DNA of 64,000 bases from an uncultured Prevotella sp. (GCA_900320905.1 ONTZ01000014.1:1-64000); one strand, 5' to 3'. Positions 18,288-27,473 are shown, numbered from the stretch's first letter. The notes: generated by a model from the letters alone, not told the origin. Translations and numbers: made by a program.

Positions 18288-19769
18288 ATGAGGAAACTTT
18301 TCTATGCCCTTTGGCCCCTTGTCCTGTTTGCCGCTTGTGATGACGGAAAACAGCAACTACTCCAGTTGGAGGAACTGGAACGTATGAACCGTGCTGACAG
18401 CCTGATGACAAATGACTCGCTGGCTCTTGTCCTTGCCGATTATTTCGACCGTCACGGTACCAACAACGAAAAACTTCGTGCCTACTATATCCTCGGAAGG
18501 ACATACGCTGACCAGGGAGAAGCATCGAAGGCATTGGAGGCTTATCATGCCGCAGTTGCTTGTGACACGATGAGTGAGGATTGCGACTACCACACATTGT
18601 GCCTTGCACATATCCAGATGGCTGAGATATTCCACCGTCATTATCAGCCCCGAACAGCCATTGCGGAACTGTCGACGGCTCAGCGGATGGCCTATAAGGA
18701 TAAAGATACACTGTTGGCCACAGAGTGCTATTTCGACCAGTCGAACGAGTATGAACGCCTTGGGGAAAAAGACTCGGCGTTTGCCATTGCCACAGAATCT
18801 GCAAGACGCTTTACCATGATGGGACAGCATGACCGGGCTGCTGCCGCTAAAAGTGCTAACACACTGATCCTCTTGGACAAGCATCGCACTGACGAGGCCA
18901 AAGCCGCTATTGAGGCCTATCTGGCATCAGCATATACCGACAGTCTGGGCAATGTGAGTCCTGGTCGCGAGATATTCTACTATAAACGAGGGCTATACTA
19001 TCTGCAAGCAAATAAAACCGACTCTGCTGAGTATTTCTTCCGCAAGGAACTGCGCGACGGCCTCGATATCAACAACCAGATTGCCGGTCGGAAGGGGCTA
19101 CAACTGCTCTATGAGAAATTAGACAAAGCAGACTCTGTGGCCAAGTATGCCGCCGAAGGTTATGCCATAAGCGACTCTGTCTATATGGTTTCAGAGTCGC
19201 AGAATCTGCAATCGTTGCAAGCCATGTTCGACTACACCCACAAACAGTTGATGGTTGAACAGAAAACCAGCGAACTCAGAAATACAAGACTTTACTTGGC
19301 CATTGCAGTGATATCGCTGTTGCTGGTCATTTTCATTGTGTTGTATATTATCCAGAGGCGGGATAAGTTACATGCCGCAGCAACGGCCAACTATCAGTCC
19401 ATTATCAGAGAACTGTCGATTGAAGACAGACTTGGCTGTTCGCCCGTAACCACACATTTGCAAGAACTGGCAAACAGCAATCCACCAGAAATTGCCGATG
19501 CCGCTGACATCAAATCACTGAAAACACTCATCAGCGATAATATTCCTACGTTCTTCGATACCGTCAATCCACCACAGCAGATGCTGAGTGAACAGGAGTA
19601 TGTCGTGTGCCTGCTGACGCGCCTCGCATTTCCATCGGTAAGCATCGATCGCTTGACAGGGGTTTCCGAAGGTTATACGTCAAAACTGAAAAGCAGGTTG
19701 TATAAGAAACTCACGGGAAAAGACGGAAGTGCAAAAAATTTCGAGCATTGGATAATGGCCGTCAAATAG
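18288..19769 (+). CDS. Membrane-anchored TPR protein with C-terminal helix-turn-helix-like region
   Basis: This 493-residue protein begins with a signal sequence ending LFAAC, a possible lipobox. Residues about 45-320 are TPR-like helical repeats (AYYILGRTYADQGEASKALE, DQSNEYERLGEKDSAFA). A single membrane span (about 334-356, LYLAIAVISLLLVIFIVLY) follows, then a cytoplasmic tail. The tail's end (LSEQEYVVCLLTRLAF, SVSIDRLTGVSEGYTSKLKS) resembles a LuxR/sigma-region-4-like DNA-binding helix-turn-helix. Such proteins are common one-component membrane regulators in Bacteroidetes. Five secreted-protein genes follow on the same strand and are plausible targets. The ATG at 18288 is used because the upstream TTG is closer to the promoter and less likely. 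Confidence 0.7.
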   Translation: MRKLFYALWPLVLFAACDDGKQQLLQLEELERMNRADSLMTNDSLALVLADYFDRHGTNNEKLRAYYILGRTYADQGEASKALEAYHAAVACDTMSEDCDYHTLCLAHIQMAEIFHRHYQPRTAIAELSTAQRMAYKDKDTLLATECYFDQSNEYERLGEKDSAFAIATESARRFTMMGQHDRAAAAKSANTLILLDKHRTDEAKAAIEAYLASAYTDSLGNVSPGREIFYYKRGLYYLQANKTDSAEYFFRKELRDGLDINNQIAGRKGLQLLYEKLDKADSVAKYAAEGYAISDSVYMVSESQNLQSLQAMFDYTHKQLMVEQKTSELRNTRLYLAIAVISLLLVIFIVLYIIQRRDKLHAAATANYQSIIRELSIEDRLGCSPVTTHLQELANSNPPEIADAADIKSLKTLISDNIPTFFDTVNPPQQMLSEQEYVVCLLTRLAFPSVSIDRLTGVSEGYTSKLKSRLYKKLTGKDGSAKNFEHWIMAVK

Positions 19770-19852
19770 GTCATTTCCCCGATGAAATCGGTAATGTTTT
19801 AACCTGTCAAGGTAGTTGACTATGATTTGTCCACCATCTTGACAACGTTTTT

Positions 19853-19884
19853 TTTGGAAGATGTCGAGAAAATTTATAACTTTG
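19853..19884 (+). promoter_or_regulatory. Promoter of the secreted-protein cluster
   Basis: TTTG (19853-19856), a 20-bp spacer and TAACTTTG (19877-19884) match the consensus. They put the start just before the ATG codons at 19896 and 19908. No other consensus promoter was found before the following serpin gene, so at least those two genes probably share this transcript. Confidence 0.7.
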
Positions 19885-19907
19885 CAAAAAATATAATGTG
19901 GATAACT

Positions 19908-20897
19908 ATGGTTAAGAGATTTTTTTTCCTTGTTGCGACCATTCTGATGGGAAATATGACAGTCGTCAATGCAAAGATCAACTATGTGCCACTCTATATC
20001 GTTGACACCTCCGCTGACGTGAAAGGGGTAAAACATGCGCCCATCCAGCCTTTAATCATCACACAGGATGATCATAGGTTAACACTGCCCGAGATTGATG
20101 ACAGCCTGATGTTCCAGGTATTCAAAGGTGATGATTGTGTCTATGAAGAGGCCTACGACAGAAACCAGCCAATAGTGGATCTACCCACTTTGCTTTATGG
20201 CGACTATGAAGTACGCCTCATTGCAGATGACTATTATTGTTATGGATATCTGACGCTGGAATTACTCAATAATCCAGATATTCCAACTGAATACGGCAAT
20301 TGGGAGAATATTACGCTTTTCGGAAGCGACACCTCACAAGAGTCTATATTGAATAGTATCATGGGATTGAATGTCGTCGAATACAACAGGAAGGATAAGG
20401 ATGACGGACAACGGTATATCGGGATGTTTTTCGACGAAATCAAAGCCACATTTCCTCAAGTAACAGATTATTATGGGATTATCCTTAATAACGTAAACGT
20501 TTGGAGTTTATTCTCAGTTCTGGTAGGTTGCATTCAGGAGTTAAAGACTGAACTTGACAGCCGCACAGAGACAATCGTCGATGTGATGATGTCGCGTGGC
20601 GTAAGCCCCTCTGCCGTCAGTGAAGTACGTGCCTCCATTGGCAACACCCTTCTCTCTGCTGCACCCACGTCAGTCTATGAGTCAGCCCAGGTGCGATACC
20701 TTCTTACCGACAACGTCACCAATGCCTATATCGCGGTCACCGACATGGAGGGGCGTCAGATAACGAGAGTGCCGGTTTCTCCATCCGAAACAAGTGTCTC
20801 TATCGACAGCAGCACTCTGGGGCAGGGCATTTTCCTGTGTACCTTATTTGTCAATGGTGAGAAAATCGAAACCAAACGACTGGTAAAAACAAGATAG
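19908..20897 (+). CDS. Secreted protein with sorting-domain-like C-terminus
   Basis: This 329-residue protein, unrecognised overall, has a signal peptide (MVKRFFFLVATILMGNMTVV, cleavage near NAK). The ATG at 19896 (MWITMVKRF) is an alternative start. The N-terminal half contains beta-rich sequence ending in a VDLPTLLYGDYEVRLIADD strand pattern, reminiscent of small Bacteroidetes DUF3244-type domains. The last 60 residues (AYIAVTDMEGRQITRV ... GIFLCTLFVNGEKIETKRLV) resemble the C-terminal sorting domain of type IX secretion cargo. The serpin gene starts 4 bp after its stop, so the two are almost certainly co-translated. Confidence 0.65.
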   Translation: MVKRFFFLVATILMGNMTVVNAKINYVPLYIVDTSADVKGVKHAPIQPLIITQDDHRLTLPEIDDSLMFQVFKGDDCVYEEAYDRNQPIVDLPTLLYGDYEVRLIADDYYCYGYLTLELLNNPDIPTEYGNWENITLFGSDTSQESILNSIMGLNVVEYNRKDKDDGQRYIGMFFDEIKATFPQVTDYYGIILNNVNVWSLFSVLVGCIQELKTELDSRTETIVDVMMSRGVSPSAVSEVRASIGNTLLSAAPTSVYESAQVRYLLTDNVTNAYIAVTDMEGRQITRVPVSPSETSVSIDSSTLGQGIFLCTLFVNGEKIETKRLVKTR

Positions 20898-20901
20898 TAT
20901 T

Positions 20902-22770
20902 ATGAAAAAGAGTTTGTTTTTTATTATTGCGGTGGTCTGCTGTATGGCTGCCAGTGCTGCGGCTCCTGAGCGGAAGATGCTGGAGCAGGGCAAGATGTGG
21001 GTTTATGTCTATCACCATTTCGAGGAGAATGAGACTGGCTACGACGAGTCAGAGTGGGAGTCTTACTATCAACTGGACGGTGACATCGTCATCGACGAAC
21101 GACAGTATATGAAGATGTATAGGTGGGACGACCGTGACAGTAATAAGAAATACTATGGTGCCTTCCGTGAGGATGAAGAAGGTCGGGTGTATATGTACAA
21201 CGACAGTGAAAAGAAAGATGTCATGGTGCTTGACTTCAGTCTGCATTATGATGAAGGGTATTTCCCAAATGTCGTCCGCATTTCAGAGACCATTAAAGAA
21301 TATGGAAAACTGTTCCACCGATACCGCTATAAGGATAAAGTCGGTACCGATGAAAAACTCTACGATTTAGGTTACGTCGCTGTGGAAGGTATTGGTTTCC
21401 AAGGTAAAGGTTTGATCTTCATTCCTTATGCGGAAGAACCCGATTGTATTTGCGACTACGAAGAACTGGCCTATGTCATTGGCAGTGACTTCTGGTTTAA
21501 TGCTTCTGCTTTCAATGCCCCGAAAGAAATCGAACTGACGGATGGCGAGAGGCAACTGATAGCCAGCAACAACGACTTTGCTTTCAACCTGTTCCGCAAA
21601 GCCCGTGGCGAGGAAAGCAAGGTGCTCTCACCGCTGAGCATCACATACGCCCTGGGTATGCTGAACAACGGAGCAGCAGGACAGACCCAGCAAGAGATAA
21701 ACCAGACACTCGGCTTTGGCGAGGCAGGTGCCGATGCCATCAACGCCTTTTGTCAGAAGATGCTCAGAGAGGCAGAGACACTCGATGAAAAGACCAAGTC
21801 GCTTATTGCCAATACCATCTTTGTCAACGAAGGCTTGGGTTATTCCCTGCAAGACGACTTTATCCAAAAAGCCAACGACTATTACAATGCCCAGCCCCAG
21901 AACCGTGACTTTAATGATGGAGAAACAGTGGATGTCATCAACCAATGGGCCAGTGACCATACGGAAGGAATGATTCCAACCGTGCTCAACAAACAAATGT
22001 TTGACCCCTTTGCTGCGAGTTACCTGCTGAATGCGCTCTACTTCAAGGGCATGTGGAGCGAGCCTTTCGATGTCACAGAGACAAAGGACGAGCTTTTCGG
22101 AAGGAACGAGACTGTGCCAATGATGCACAAACCTTATTCAGAAACGTTTGAATATGCCGATAACGATCTCTATCAGGCCGTCAACTTGCCTTACGGCAAT
22201 GGTGCCTATCAGATGAGCATTTTCCTGCCTCGTGAAGGCAAGACCATCGGCGACGTGCTTGATGCCCTCAACGGCAATAATTGGCAGGTTAAAGGGGCTA
22301 TGTATAAAGTAGATCTGAAACTGCCCCGCTTTGAGACAGATACCAATCAGGATTTGGTTAAGATTATGTCTGACTTGGGTATGTCTACCGCCTTTACGTA
22401 TGATGCAGACTTCCCTTATTTCTGCAACGTGCCTGTATTCATCAGTCAAATGTTCCAGGTAGCCAAGATCAATCTCGACGAGCAAGGTACAGAGGCTGCT
22501 GCCGTCACAGTTATTAGTGGGGATACAAGCATTACTCCAAGCGCAAAATTCTACGCTAATCGTCCCTTCCTCTATATCATCAGCGAACAATCCACGGGTG
22601 CCATCTTCTTCATCGGCCAGTATATGGGAAAGATTACTATGGGTATAGCCTCGCCTCGCATACAGGAGTTAACTGAGGATGATGCCATCTACAACCTCTC
22701 CGGCCAGAAGGTGAATGGTTCCTATAAAGGCCTCGTCATCCAAAATGGCAAGAAGATGATGGCCAAATAA
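20902..22770 (+). CDS. Secreted serpin with an extra N-terminal domain
   Basis: This 622-residue protein has a signal peptide (ending ASAAA). Residues about 25-205 form an unrecognised acidic, tyrosine-rich domain (YYQLDGDIVIDERQYMKMY). Residues 211-590 are a full serpin: NDFAFNLFRKA, SPLSITYALGMLNNGA, LLNALYFKGMWSEPFD, and the reactive-centre hinge GTEAAAVTVISG from Gly529, followed by NRPFLYIISEQSTGAIFFIG. Small residues in the hinge argue for an inhibitory serpin able to insert its loop. Targets could be host or competitor serine proteases. The final 30 residues (IYNLSGQKVNGSYKGLVI) match the C-terminal tail of other secreted proteins in this window. The extra N-terminal domain is unusual, since most bacterial serpins are about 400 residues. 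Confidence 0.88.
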   Translation: MKKSLFFIIAVVCCMAASAAAPERKMLEQGKMWVYVYHHFEENETGYDESEWESYYQLDGDIVIDERQYMKMYRWDDRDSNKKYYGAFREDEEGRVYMYNDSEKKDVMVLDFSLHYDEGYFPNVVRISETIKEYGKLFHRYRYKDKVGTDEKLYDLGYVAVEGIGFQGKGLIFIPYAEEPDCICDYEELAYVIGSDFWFNASAFNAPKEIELTDGERQLIASNNDFAFNLFRKARGEESKVLSPLSITYALGMLNNGAAGQTQQEINQTLGFGEAGADAINAFCQKMLREAETLDEKTKSLIANTIFVNEGLGYSLQDDFIQKANDYYNAQPQNRDFNDGETVDVINQWASDHTEGMIPTVLNKQMFDPFAASYLLNALYFKGMWSEPFDVTETKDELFGRNETVPMMHKPYSETFEYADNDLYQAVNLPYGNGAYQMSIFLPREGKTIGDVLDALNGNNWQVKGAMYKVDLKLPRFETDTNQDLVKIMSDLGMSTAFTYDADFPYFCNVPVFISQMFQVAKINLDEQGTEAAAVTVISGDTSITPSAKFYANRPFLYIISEQSTGAIFFIGQYMGKITMGIASPRIQELTEDDAIYNLSGQKVNGSYKGLVIQNGKKMMAK

Positions 22771-22812
22771 CATAATATATTTTGCAAAGGATTATATAAT
22801 TAAATAAAACGA

Positions 22813-23433
22813 ATGAATATGAAAAGGTTAATGATTGCAGCAACAACTCTGTTGCTTAGTGTATGTACAAACGCCCAAAATGATGTTGGCGGATGGAGCC
22901 TTCAGCCAAAGGCTGGTATTAATCTGGCTACGATGACGAACGACGATGAGGCCAAGACTCGAATTGCGTTCGTGGCTGGAGCCGAGTTGGAATATCAGGC
23001 AACACCCATGCTCTCTGTCTCGGCAGGTGCTCTCTATTCTCAGCAGGGATCCGACGCAGATGGCCAAGGCATGAATGGAACTGTTAAGATGGACTATGTA
23101 AATATTCCGATTCTGGCCAATTACTATGTGACCAAGGGATTGGCCGTCAAAGTTGGAATACAGCCGGGATTCCTCGTCAACGACAAAGTGAAGGTGTCGG
23201 CAAATGGTGTTTCCGCTGAGGTCGGGTTAAAAGATGCCTATAAGGCGGCTGGAATCGACGCGGATATATCCTCCTTTGATCTTGCAATCCCTCTTGGCAT
23301 ATCTTATGAGTTTAACCATGTTGTGTTGGATGCGCGTTATAACCTAAGCCTGACGAAGGCTATTTCCGCCTACGGGGAGTCAACCAAGCACAGTGTGTTT
23401 CAGATAACACTCGGGTATAAGTTTGGATTATAG
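22813..23433 (+). CDS. PorT-type outer-membrane beta-barrel protein
   Basis: This 206-residue protein has a signal peptide (LLLSVCTNAQ) and then alternating hydrophobic beta strands: LQPKAGINLATM, AFVAGAELEYQATPMLSVSA, YVNIPILANYYVTKGLAVKV. It ends in FQITLGYKFGL with a terminal aromatic-hydrophobic pair, as expected of an 8-stranded outer-membrane barrel of the PF13568 kind. ATG 22819 is an alternative start. It lies 42 bp after the serpin and 15 bp before the next lipoprotein in a run of same-strand envelope genes. No specific function can be given. Confidence 0.8.
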   Translation: MNMKRLMIAATTLLLSVCTNAQNDVGGWSLQPKAGINLATMTNDDEAKTRIAFVAGAELEYQATPMLSVSAGALYSQQGSDADGQGMNGTVKMDYVNIPILANYYVTKGLAVKVGIQPGFLVNDKVKVSANGVSAEVGLKDAYKAAGIDADISSFDLAIPLGISYEFNHVVLDARYNLSLTKAISAYGESTKHSVFQITLGYKFGL

Positions 23434-23448
23434 GATTAAAATGAAACG

Positions 23449-24531
23449 ATGATGTTTAGAAAACAATTATTCAGCACAGTAACTGTTTTTTTGATAGCGT
23501 TCTGTAGTATGTTTATTTCTGTGGGATGCGAGAACAAGGATGAGGAGAATAACAACTACCGTATCGTAACTGCCGCTACAGAGGGAATGTATATACTATG
23601 TCAGGGCGATTTGGCGACAAATAATGATGGCAGCATAACCCGAATCAATCCTAAGGACTGGTCGGTAAGTCAAATAAAGACGAATTTAGGGGGATATCCC
23701 CGAGATGTTGTAATCAACGATAATTATCTCGTCGTCAACGCTCCCGATGTCAATCAGATTGAGTTTATTGACAGGAAATCTCTGCAATCCGTGAGGGTAA
23801 TTAATACAAAATCACTCTGGGATGAAAAGGGGGCAGGACCACGCCGATTACTCCTCAATGGGCAGAGTCTATACGTTTCGTTTGATGCAGGCTATGTGGG
23901 TGAACTCAATATGGGTTCATTCTCCGCTGAGGGCATTGAAAAGGTCGGATCATATCCTGAGGGCATGCTCTATAACCGTGGGGTGATGGTGGCTAACTCT
24001 GACAGAGGCATGGGTAATGCATCCATTGAAAATGTCAGTATGAAATATACCCCCTGGAAAAGCGCGACAAGCGACCTGTTGATTTGCCCCATCGACATAT
24101 TCTATGCTGGAGGAAAACTATGTTGTCTCGACAAAGGAACGTTTGATGAGAACGGCAACCAGGTTCATGCTGGGATCAGGAAAATCAGCATGGATGAAAT
24201 CGTGAATATGATTGACGCGACACTGTATGCAAGAGGTAATGGCAATTATTTCTATGTGGTTAATGCTCCGTTGACGAATCCTGCAACACCTGTCACCTTT
24301 GGTATTTATAATATTGATACAGGCACATCGGAGATGTTTGGTGCAGATGGTTTGGAAAATCCTTCTGCAATGGGAGTTGATTATCTGAATGGGTATGTCT
24401 ATGTTGCCTGTAAAGGGAAGGACGGCAATAGCGGATATGTAATAATATACACCTTGGATGGACAATTTGTGAAGAAACTAGGAACAGGAAAGAATCCCAT
24501 AGCCATCGTTGTGGGGTGGGGTGAAGAATGA
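23449..24531 (+). CDS. YncE/DUF5074-like beta-propeller lipoprotein
   Basis: This 360-residue protein has a lipoprotein signal (FISVGC, followed by acidic ENKDEENN, which favours surface export in Bacteroidetes). The body is a repeating beta-propeller: GDLATNNDGSITRINPKDW, GYPRDVVINDNYLVVNA, PSAMGVDYLNGYVYVACKG, GYVIIYTLDGQFVKKLGTG. Such surface propellers often bind a ligand beside an outer-membrane receptor, but no TonB-dependent receptor is present here. It lies within the secreted-protein run 19.9-25.5 kb. Confidence 0.72.
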   Translation: MMFRKQLFSTVTVFLIAFCSMFISVGCENKDEENNNYRIVTAATEGMYILCQGDLATNNDGSITRINPKDWSVSQIKTNLGGYPRDVVINDNYLVVNAPDVNQIEFIDRKSLQSVRVINTKSLWDEKGAGPRRLLLNGQSLYVSFDAGYVGELNMGSFSAEGIEKVGSYPEGMLYNRGVMVANSDRGMGNASIENVSMKYTPWKSATSDLLICPIDIFYAGGKLCCLDKGTFDENGNQVHAGIRKISMDEIVNMIDATLYARGNGNYFYVVNAPLTNPATPVTFGIYNIDTGTSEMFGADGLENPSAMGVDYLNGYVYVACKGKDGNSGYVIIYTLDGQFVKKLGTGKNPIAIVVGWGEE

Positions 24532-24588
24532 CTGAATGATCAGTGATCATGGGGATTAACAGCGGACAACAATAATTTAAATAAACTT

Positions 24589-25461
24589 ATGAAAAAAGTA
24601 TTTGTGATGCTATTCCTTGCATTAGGTGCAAGTGCTGTTACGGCCCAAAGCCAGAAATTGTTTAATGGCAGGACTCATTTCAGAGCCACTTTGCCAGAGT
24701 TCTCATACGACGGAAAGGCTCAGATGTTCATTGATGACATGGATGAAAACGGCATACAGAAATATACCTTTTATAGCGACAACTTTACGAAAGAAGGTGA
24801 ACTGGCAATTAATCCCGTAGAATACGAATTCTATCAAAAGCGTGAGGAGCGTGCCTTGGTTGATGGTAAATATACAGGCGCTTGGGAAGTTAAAGAGGAG
24901 ATAAATGCTAAAGGTTTTTCAGGAGTTTTTAATCTGCATCTGAATGATTTCGACCAAAGTTGCGATGACTTCAGGAACATCTTTCTCACGCAGACCTTAT
25001 TTAATACAGATGACAAATACGAATATCTACTGCCCATCATATCCCCAAATAATGGAGGTCAAGAGGAGGACAGGGATAGAGATGGACAGGTTGATTTAAA
25101 GTTTACTTGGACAGATGCCGTGGTGACTGGCTTCAAGGTTGTTTCAGAAACAGGAAACGTACTACAAACCATAAACTTTGAGAATGGTTTCCACACTACT
25201 GATACTTATTCAATAACGGATGTGGATTTGCTGAGGATAAATGGGAAATTATATCTGTGCTTTGACGGGTATATTGACGACTCCGATGCCGTTCTGCTCT
25301 ATTCGATTGACTCTACAACAAATGGCGTCCACATGATGACGATGGAGAAAGTTTCCTCAACCAGAAGATATAACCTCAGCGGACGTCCAACAAATGGAGA
25401 AAAGGGCATCAACATCATCCGCATGAGCGATGGAACGACGAAGAAAGTTCTAGTAAAGTAA
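24589..25461 (+). CDS. Secreted hypothetical protein with shared C-terminal tail
   Basis: This 290-residue protein is not recognised. It has a signal peptide (ending SAVTAQ), an acidic beta-rich body containing a DRDRDGQVDLKF stretch that could bind calcium, and a C-terminal tail RRYNLSGRPTNGEKGINII ending KKVLVK. The tail has the same pattern as that of the serpin. It is the last gene before the 43-bp repeat array. Confidence 0.6.
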   Translation: MKKVFVMLFLALGASAVTAQSQKLFNGRTHFRATLPEFSYDGKAQMFIDDMDENGIQKYTFYSDNFTKEGELAINPVEYEFYQKREERALVDGKYTGAWEVKEEINAKGFSGVFNLHLNDFDQSCDDFRNIFLTQTLFNTDDKYEYLLPIISPNNGGQEEDRDRDGQVDLKFTWTDAVVTGFKVVSETGNVLQTINFENGFHTTDTYSITDVDLLRINGKLYLCFDGYIDDSDAVLLYSIDSTTNGVHMMTMEKVSSTRRYNLSGRPTNGEKGINIIRMSDGTTKKVLVK

Positions 25462-25523
25462 TTAAAACCCAAAGATCAAGAGACCCCATTGTCAAGAAGG
25501 TGAATGGTCCCTCTGTGTCACAT

Positions 25524-26034
25524 GTCTGAAATCTGGAACACGGCATTCTTGAAACGGCATGATATGTCTGGTTTTTCGGACAATTCATTTTTGTTTTCCG
25601 TTGGTATGAGTGGATTTTGCAACATCGTATTCCAGAAGTGGAGAGGTCTGTCTGAAATCTCACACATATCGCTTAACATGTGCAACAGTCTGTCCCAAAT
25701 CTGGGACACGATCATGCCCGGTGTGCAAAAGTCTGCCCTGAATCTGGGGCAAGACGTTGCCCGGTATGCAATGACATTGGAAAATTCGGAGACAATATTG
25801 CCTGGTGTACAATATGAGCGCCTGAAATCTGGGACACGAAAATGCCCGGTATGCATAAGTTTGTCCGAAATCTGAGGCATCACATTGCATAGGTGGCAAT
25901 GACAGTGTCAAAACTGGGACAGATTATTGCACGGTGTGTAATGTCTTGTCCGGAATTCAGGGCATATAAATGTAACTCCAAAATGGTCTGTCCTGAATCT
26001 GGGGCAACATATTGCACGGTGACGTCCCATAATG
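25524..26034. repeat. Degenerate 43-bp palindromic tandem repeat array
   Basis: Units begin near 25688, 25731, 25774, 25817, 25859, 25902, 25944 and 25986, spaced 42-43 bp, with weaker copies at 25524-25687. Each unit has a first half like TGTCCnnAATCTGGGGCA and a second half like ATTGCnCGGTnTGCAATG. The first half is self-complementary (TGTCCCA/TGGGACA at 25691-25708; TGCCC/GGGCA at 25734-25751), and so is the second (CATTGC/GCAATG at 25883-25901). The period is not a multiple of three, so the reading frames across the array are not conserved and it is not coding. There are no unique spacers, so it is not CRISPR. Confidence 0.85.
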
Positions 26035-26067
26035 TTTCCGTATGCCATAATGCCTCTATTTTGGGTA

Positions 26068-26075
26068 CAAAATTA
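26068..26075 (-). promoter_or_regulatory. Possible -7 box facing the repeat array
   Basis: Minus-strand TAATTTTG fits the TAnnTTTG element and would start a transcript near 26061 running leftward through the whole 43-bp array. No clear TTTG lies 20 bp upstream, so support is partial. Confidence 0.35.
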
Positions 26076-26105
26076 CGAAAAAAATTTTATATAGAGATAA
26101 AAAAC

Positions 26106-26149
26106 TCAGCCATTTTCGACTTTTTTTTAGAAAACGGCTGATTTTTTTT
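26106..26149 (+). terminator. Intrinsic terminator, T-rich on both sides
   Basis: TCAGCC-A-TTTTC (26106-26117) pairs with GAAAA-C-GGCTGA (26130-26141) with one mismatch, and eight T follow on the plus strand. On the minus strand the stem is followed by five T, so it may work both ways. It closes the repeat region. From 26150 to 26282 nothing further is recognised. Confidence 0.65.
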
Positions 26150-26282
26150 GGGTCACTAGGACAGGTTCTTGATTCCTCCAGAGGCTCTGAGGCAAGACAC
26201 CTAACGACTTCACAAAGGAGGCAAAGCAACTGGTTATAGTCAATGTCTGAGCCTGCACGATTGTTGCCCTTTGACTTGTGTT

Positions 26283-27473
26283 TTACTCGTCGAACTGGGC
26301 AACGGTTTGGAGGATGTTGGGGATATCGATGCCCAGTTTATCAAGAATGGTGGTAAGGGGAATGGCCTCATCGTCAGAGGGCAGGTTCACCATGACGGTG
26401 GGATAACTGCGGCCAGTGGCTGAATCACGGACAATCCCCATGAAGAGATCACCAAATGACGTAGTCTGAACCAGAAGCGACAATTTCAGATTGTCGTTGA
26501 AATCGGCTACCAACTGCTGACACTCCTCCTCAGTAGTACCCTCCTGCATGCACTTGGCAATCTTGACACCATTGACCACAAGGTAGTTGACGTTGCTGGA
26601 ATGACCGCTGAACACAAAGAGTCCGTCCATAGCAGAAACGGTGAAGTCGGCCTCGACGGTGACATCGTGCTTGATGAGTTTGAGAATATCGGCATCATCC
26701 GTCAGCGTGGTGTTCATCACCAGAAGCGGCGACTCATCAGCGCTCTTGCCGTAAGTGAGCACCACACTCCGCTCATGGGTATGCAGTTGTCTGTAATCGA
26801 GGGTGACTACATAGTCACGATAGAGCAGTTCGCCCGTAAAACTGTTACCACGAATAAGTAGAGGCAACCAGACAGGACGGTTTCTCTCGGTATTGGAGAT
26901 CAGGCGCAGCACCAACTCGTCGCCCTTATAGATATAGAACTGGCTGGCACCAGTGACATAGAAGTTCCAACGATAGATGGAGATGTCTTTTTCCATCTCT
27001 GCCGAAATATGATACTGCTGGCCGTTGCGGGCGGTATAGGTGATTTCTCCCCTACCATCTGCTTTGAGACCAAACCACGATGAACTGCTCTCGCCGTTAT
27101 CTTTGAGGATGACCGACAGATCGTAGGCCAGTTCAAGGGCAGTGTTAAAGGCATCGTACGAGAAGCGGCGGCCTAGCGTGACACCTTTGCCCTCATCGCC
27201 TTTAAGCAGACTGAGAAGCGTGGAGAGTTTCACGTCGAACTCAGAGCCTTCGCCATCGGCCCGCGTGCCACTGGTGATGGCCTCTGCCAACGGATCCAGT
27301 TCCCTGAAATCAAGTCCTTCCAGATTCTGATTCAACTCATTAGCGGCTACGTCCAATGGACGAAGAACCGCCATCTTCTCACTCTCAGCGTTCTGACTGT
27401 CATCGGAACTACATGCACTAAGCATCAGCAAAGCGAATGCGACCATCATGGTCAAAAGGTGTTTCTGTTTCAT
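26283..27473 (-). CDS. Hypothetical lipoprotein, operon with lipase-like hydrolase
   Basis: This 396-residue protein has a lipoprotein signal (LLMLSAC followed by SSDDSQNAES). It is not a recognised family. The body is beta-rich with a run of charged strands (RGEITYTARNGQQYHISAEM, ERSVVLTYGKSADESPLLVM) and an N-terminal acidic helical segment. It starts at 27473, overlapping the stop of the hydrolase gene as ATGA, which implies coupled translation and a shared task. An upstream GTG/ATG reading would lie inside the hydrolase gene. Confidence 0.65.
   Translation of the reverse strand: MKQKHLLTMMVAFALLMLSACSSDDSQNAESEKMAVLRPLDVAANELNQNLEGLDFRELDPLAEAITSGTRADGEGSEFDVKLSTLLSLLKGDEGKGVTLGRRFSYDAFNTALELAYDLSVILKDNGESSSSWFGLKADGRGEITYTARNGQQYHISAEMEKDISIYRWNFYVTGASQFYIYKGDELVLRLISNTERNRPVWLPLLIRGNSFTGELLYRDYVVTLDYRQLHTHERSVVLTYGKSADESPLLVMNTTLTDDADILKLIKHDVTVEADFTVSAMDGLFVFSGHSSNVNYLVVNGVKIAKCMQEGTTEEECQQLVADFNDNLKLSLLVQTTSFGDLFMGIVRDSATGRSYPTVMVNLPSDDEAIPLTTILDKLGIDIPNILQTVAQFDE

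Noticed and set aside
25518-25911. Minus-strand frames of 121 and 83 residues in the repeat array
   Set aside because: The 43-bp period shifts frame in each unit, so similar peptides appear in different frames; typical of a non-coding repeat.
25524-26034. CRISPR array
   Set aside because: Repeats are adjacent and degenerate with no unique spacers of constant size and no cas genes.
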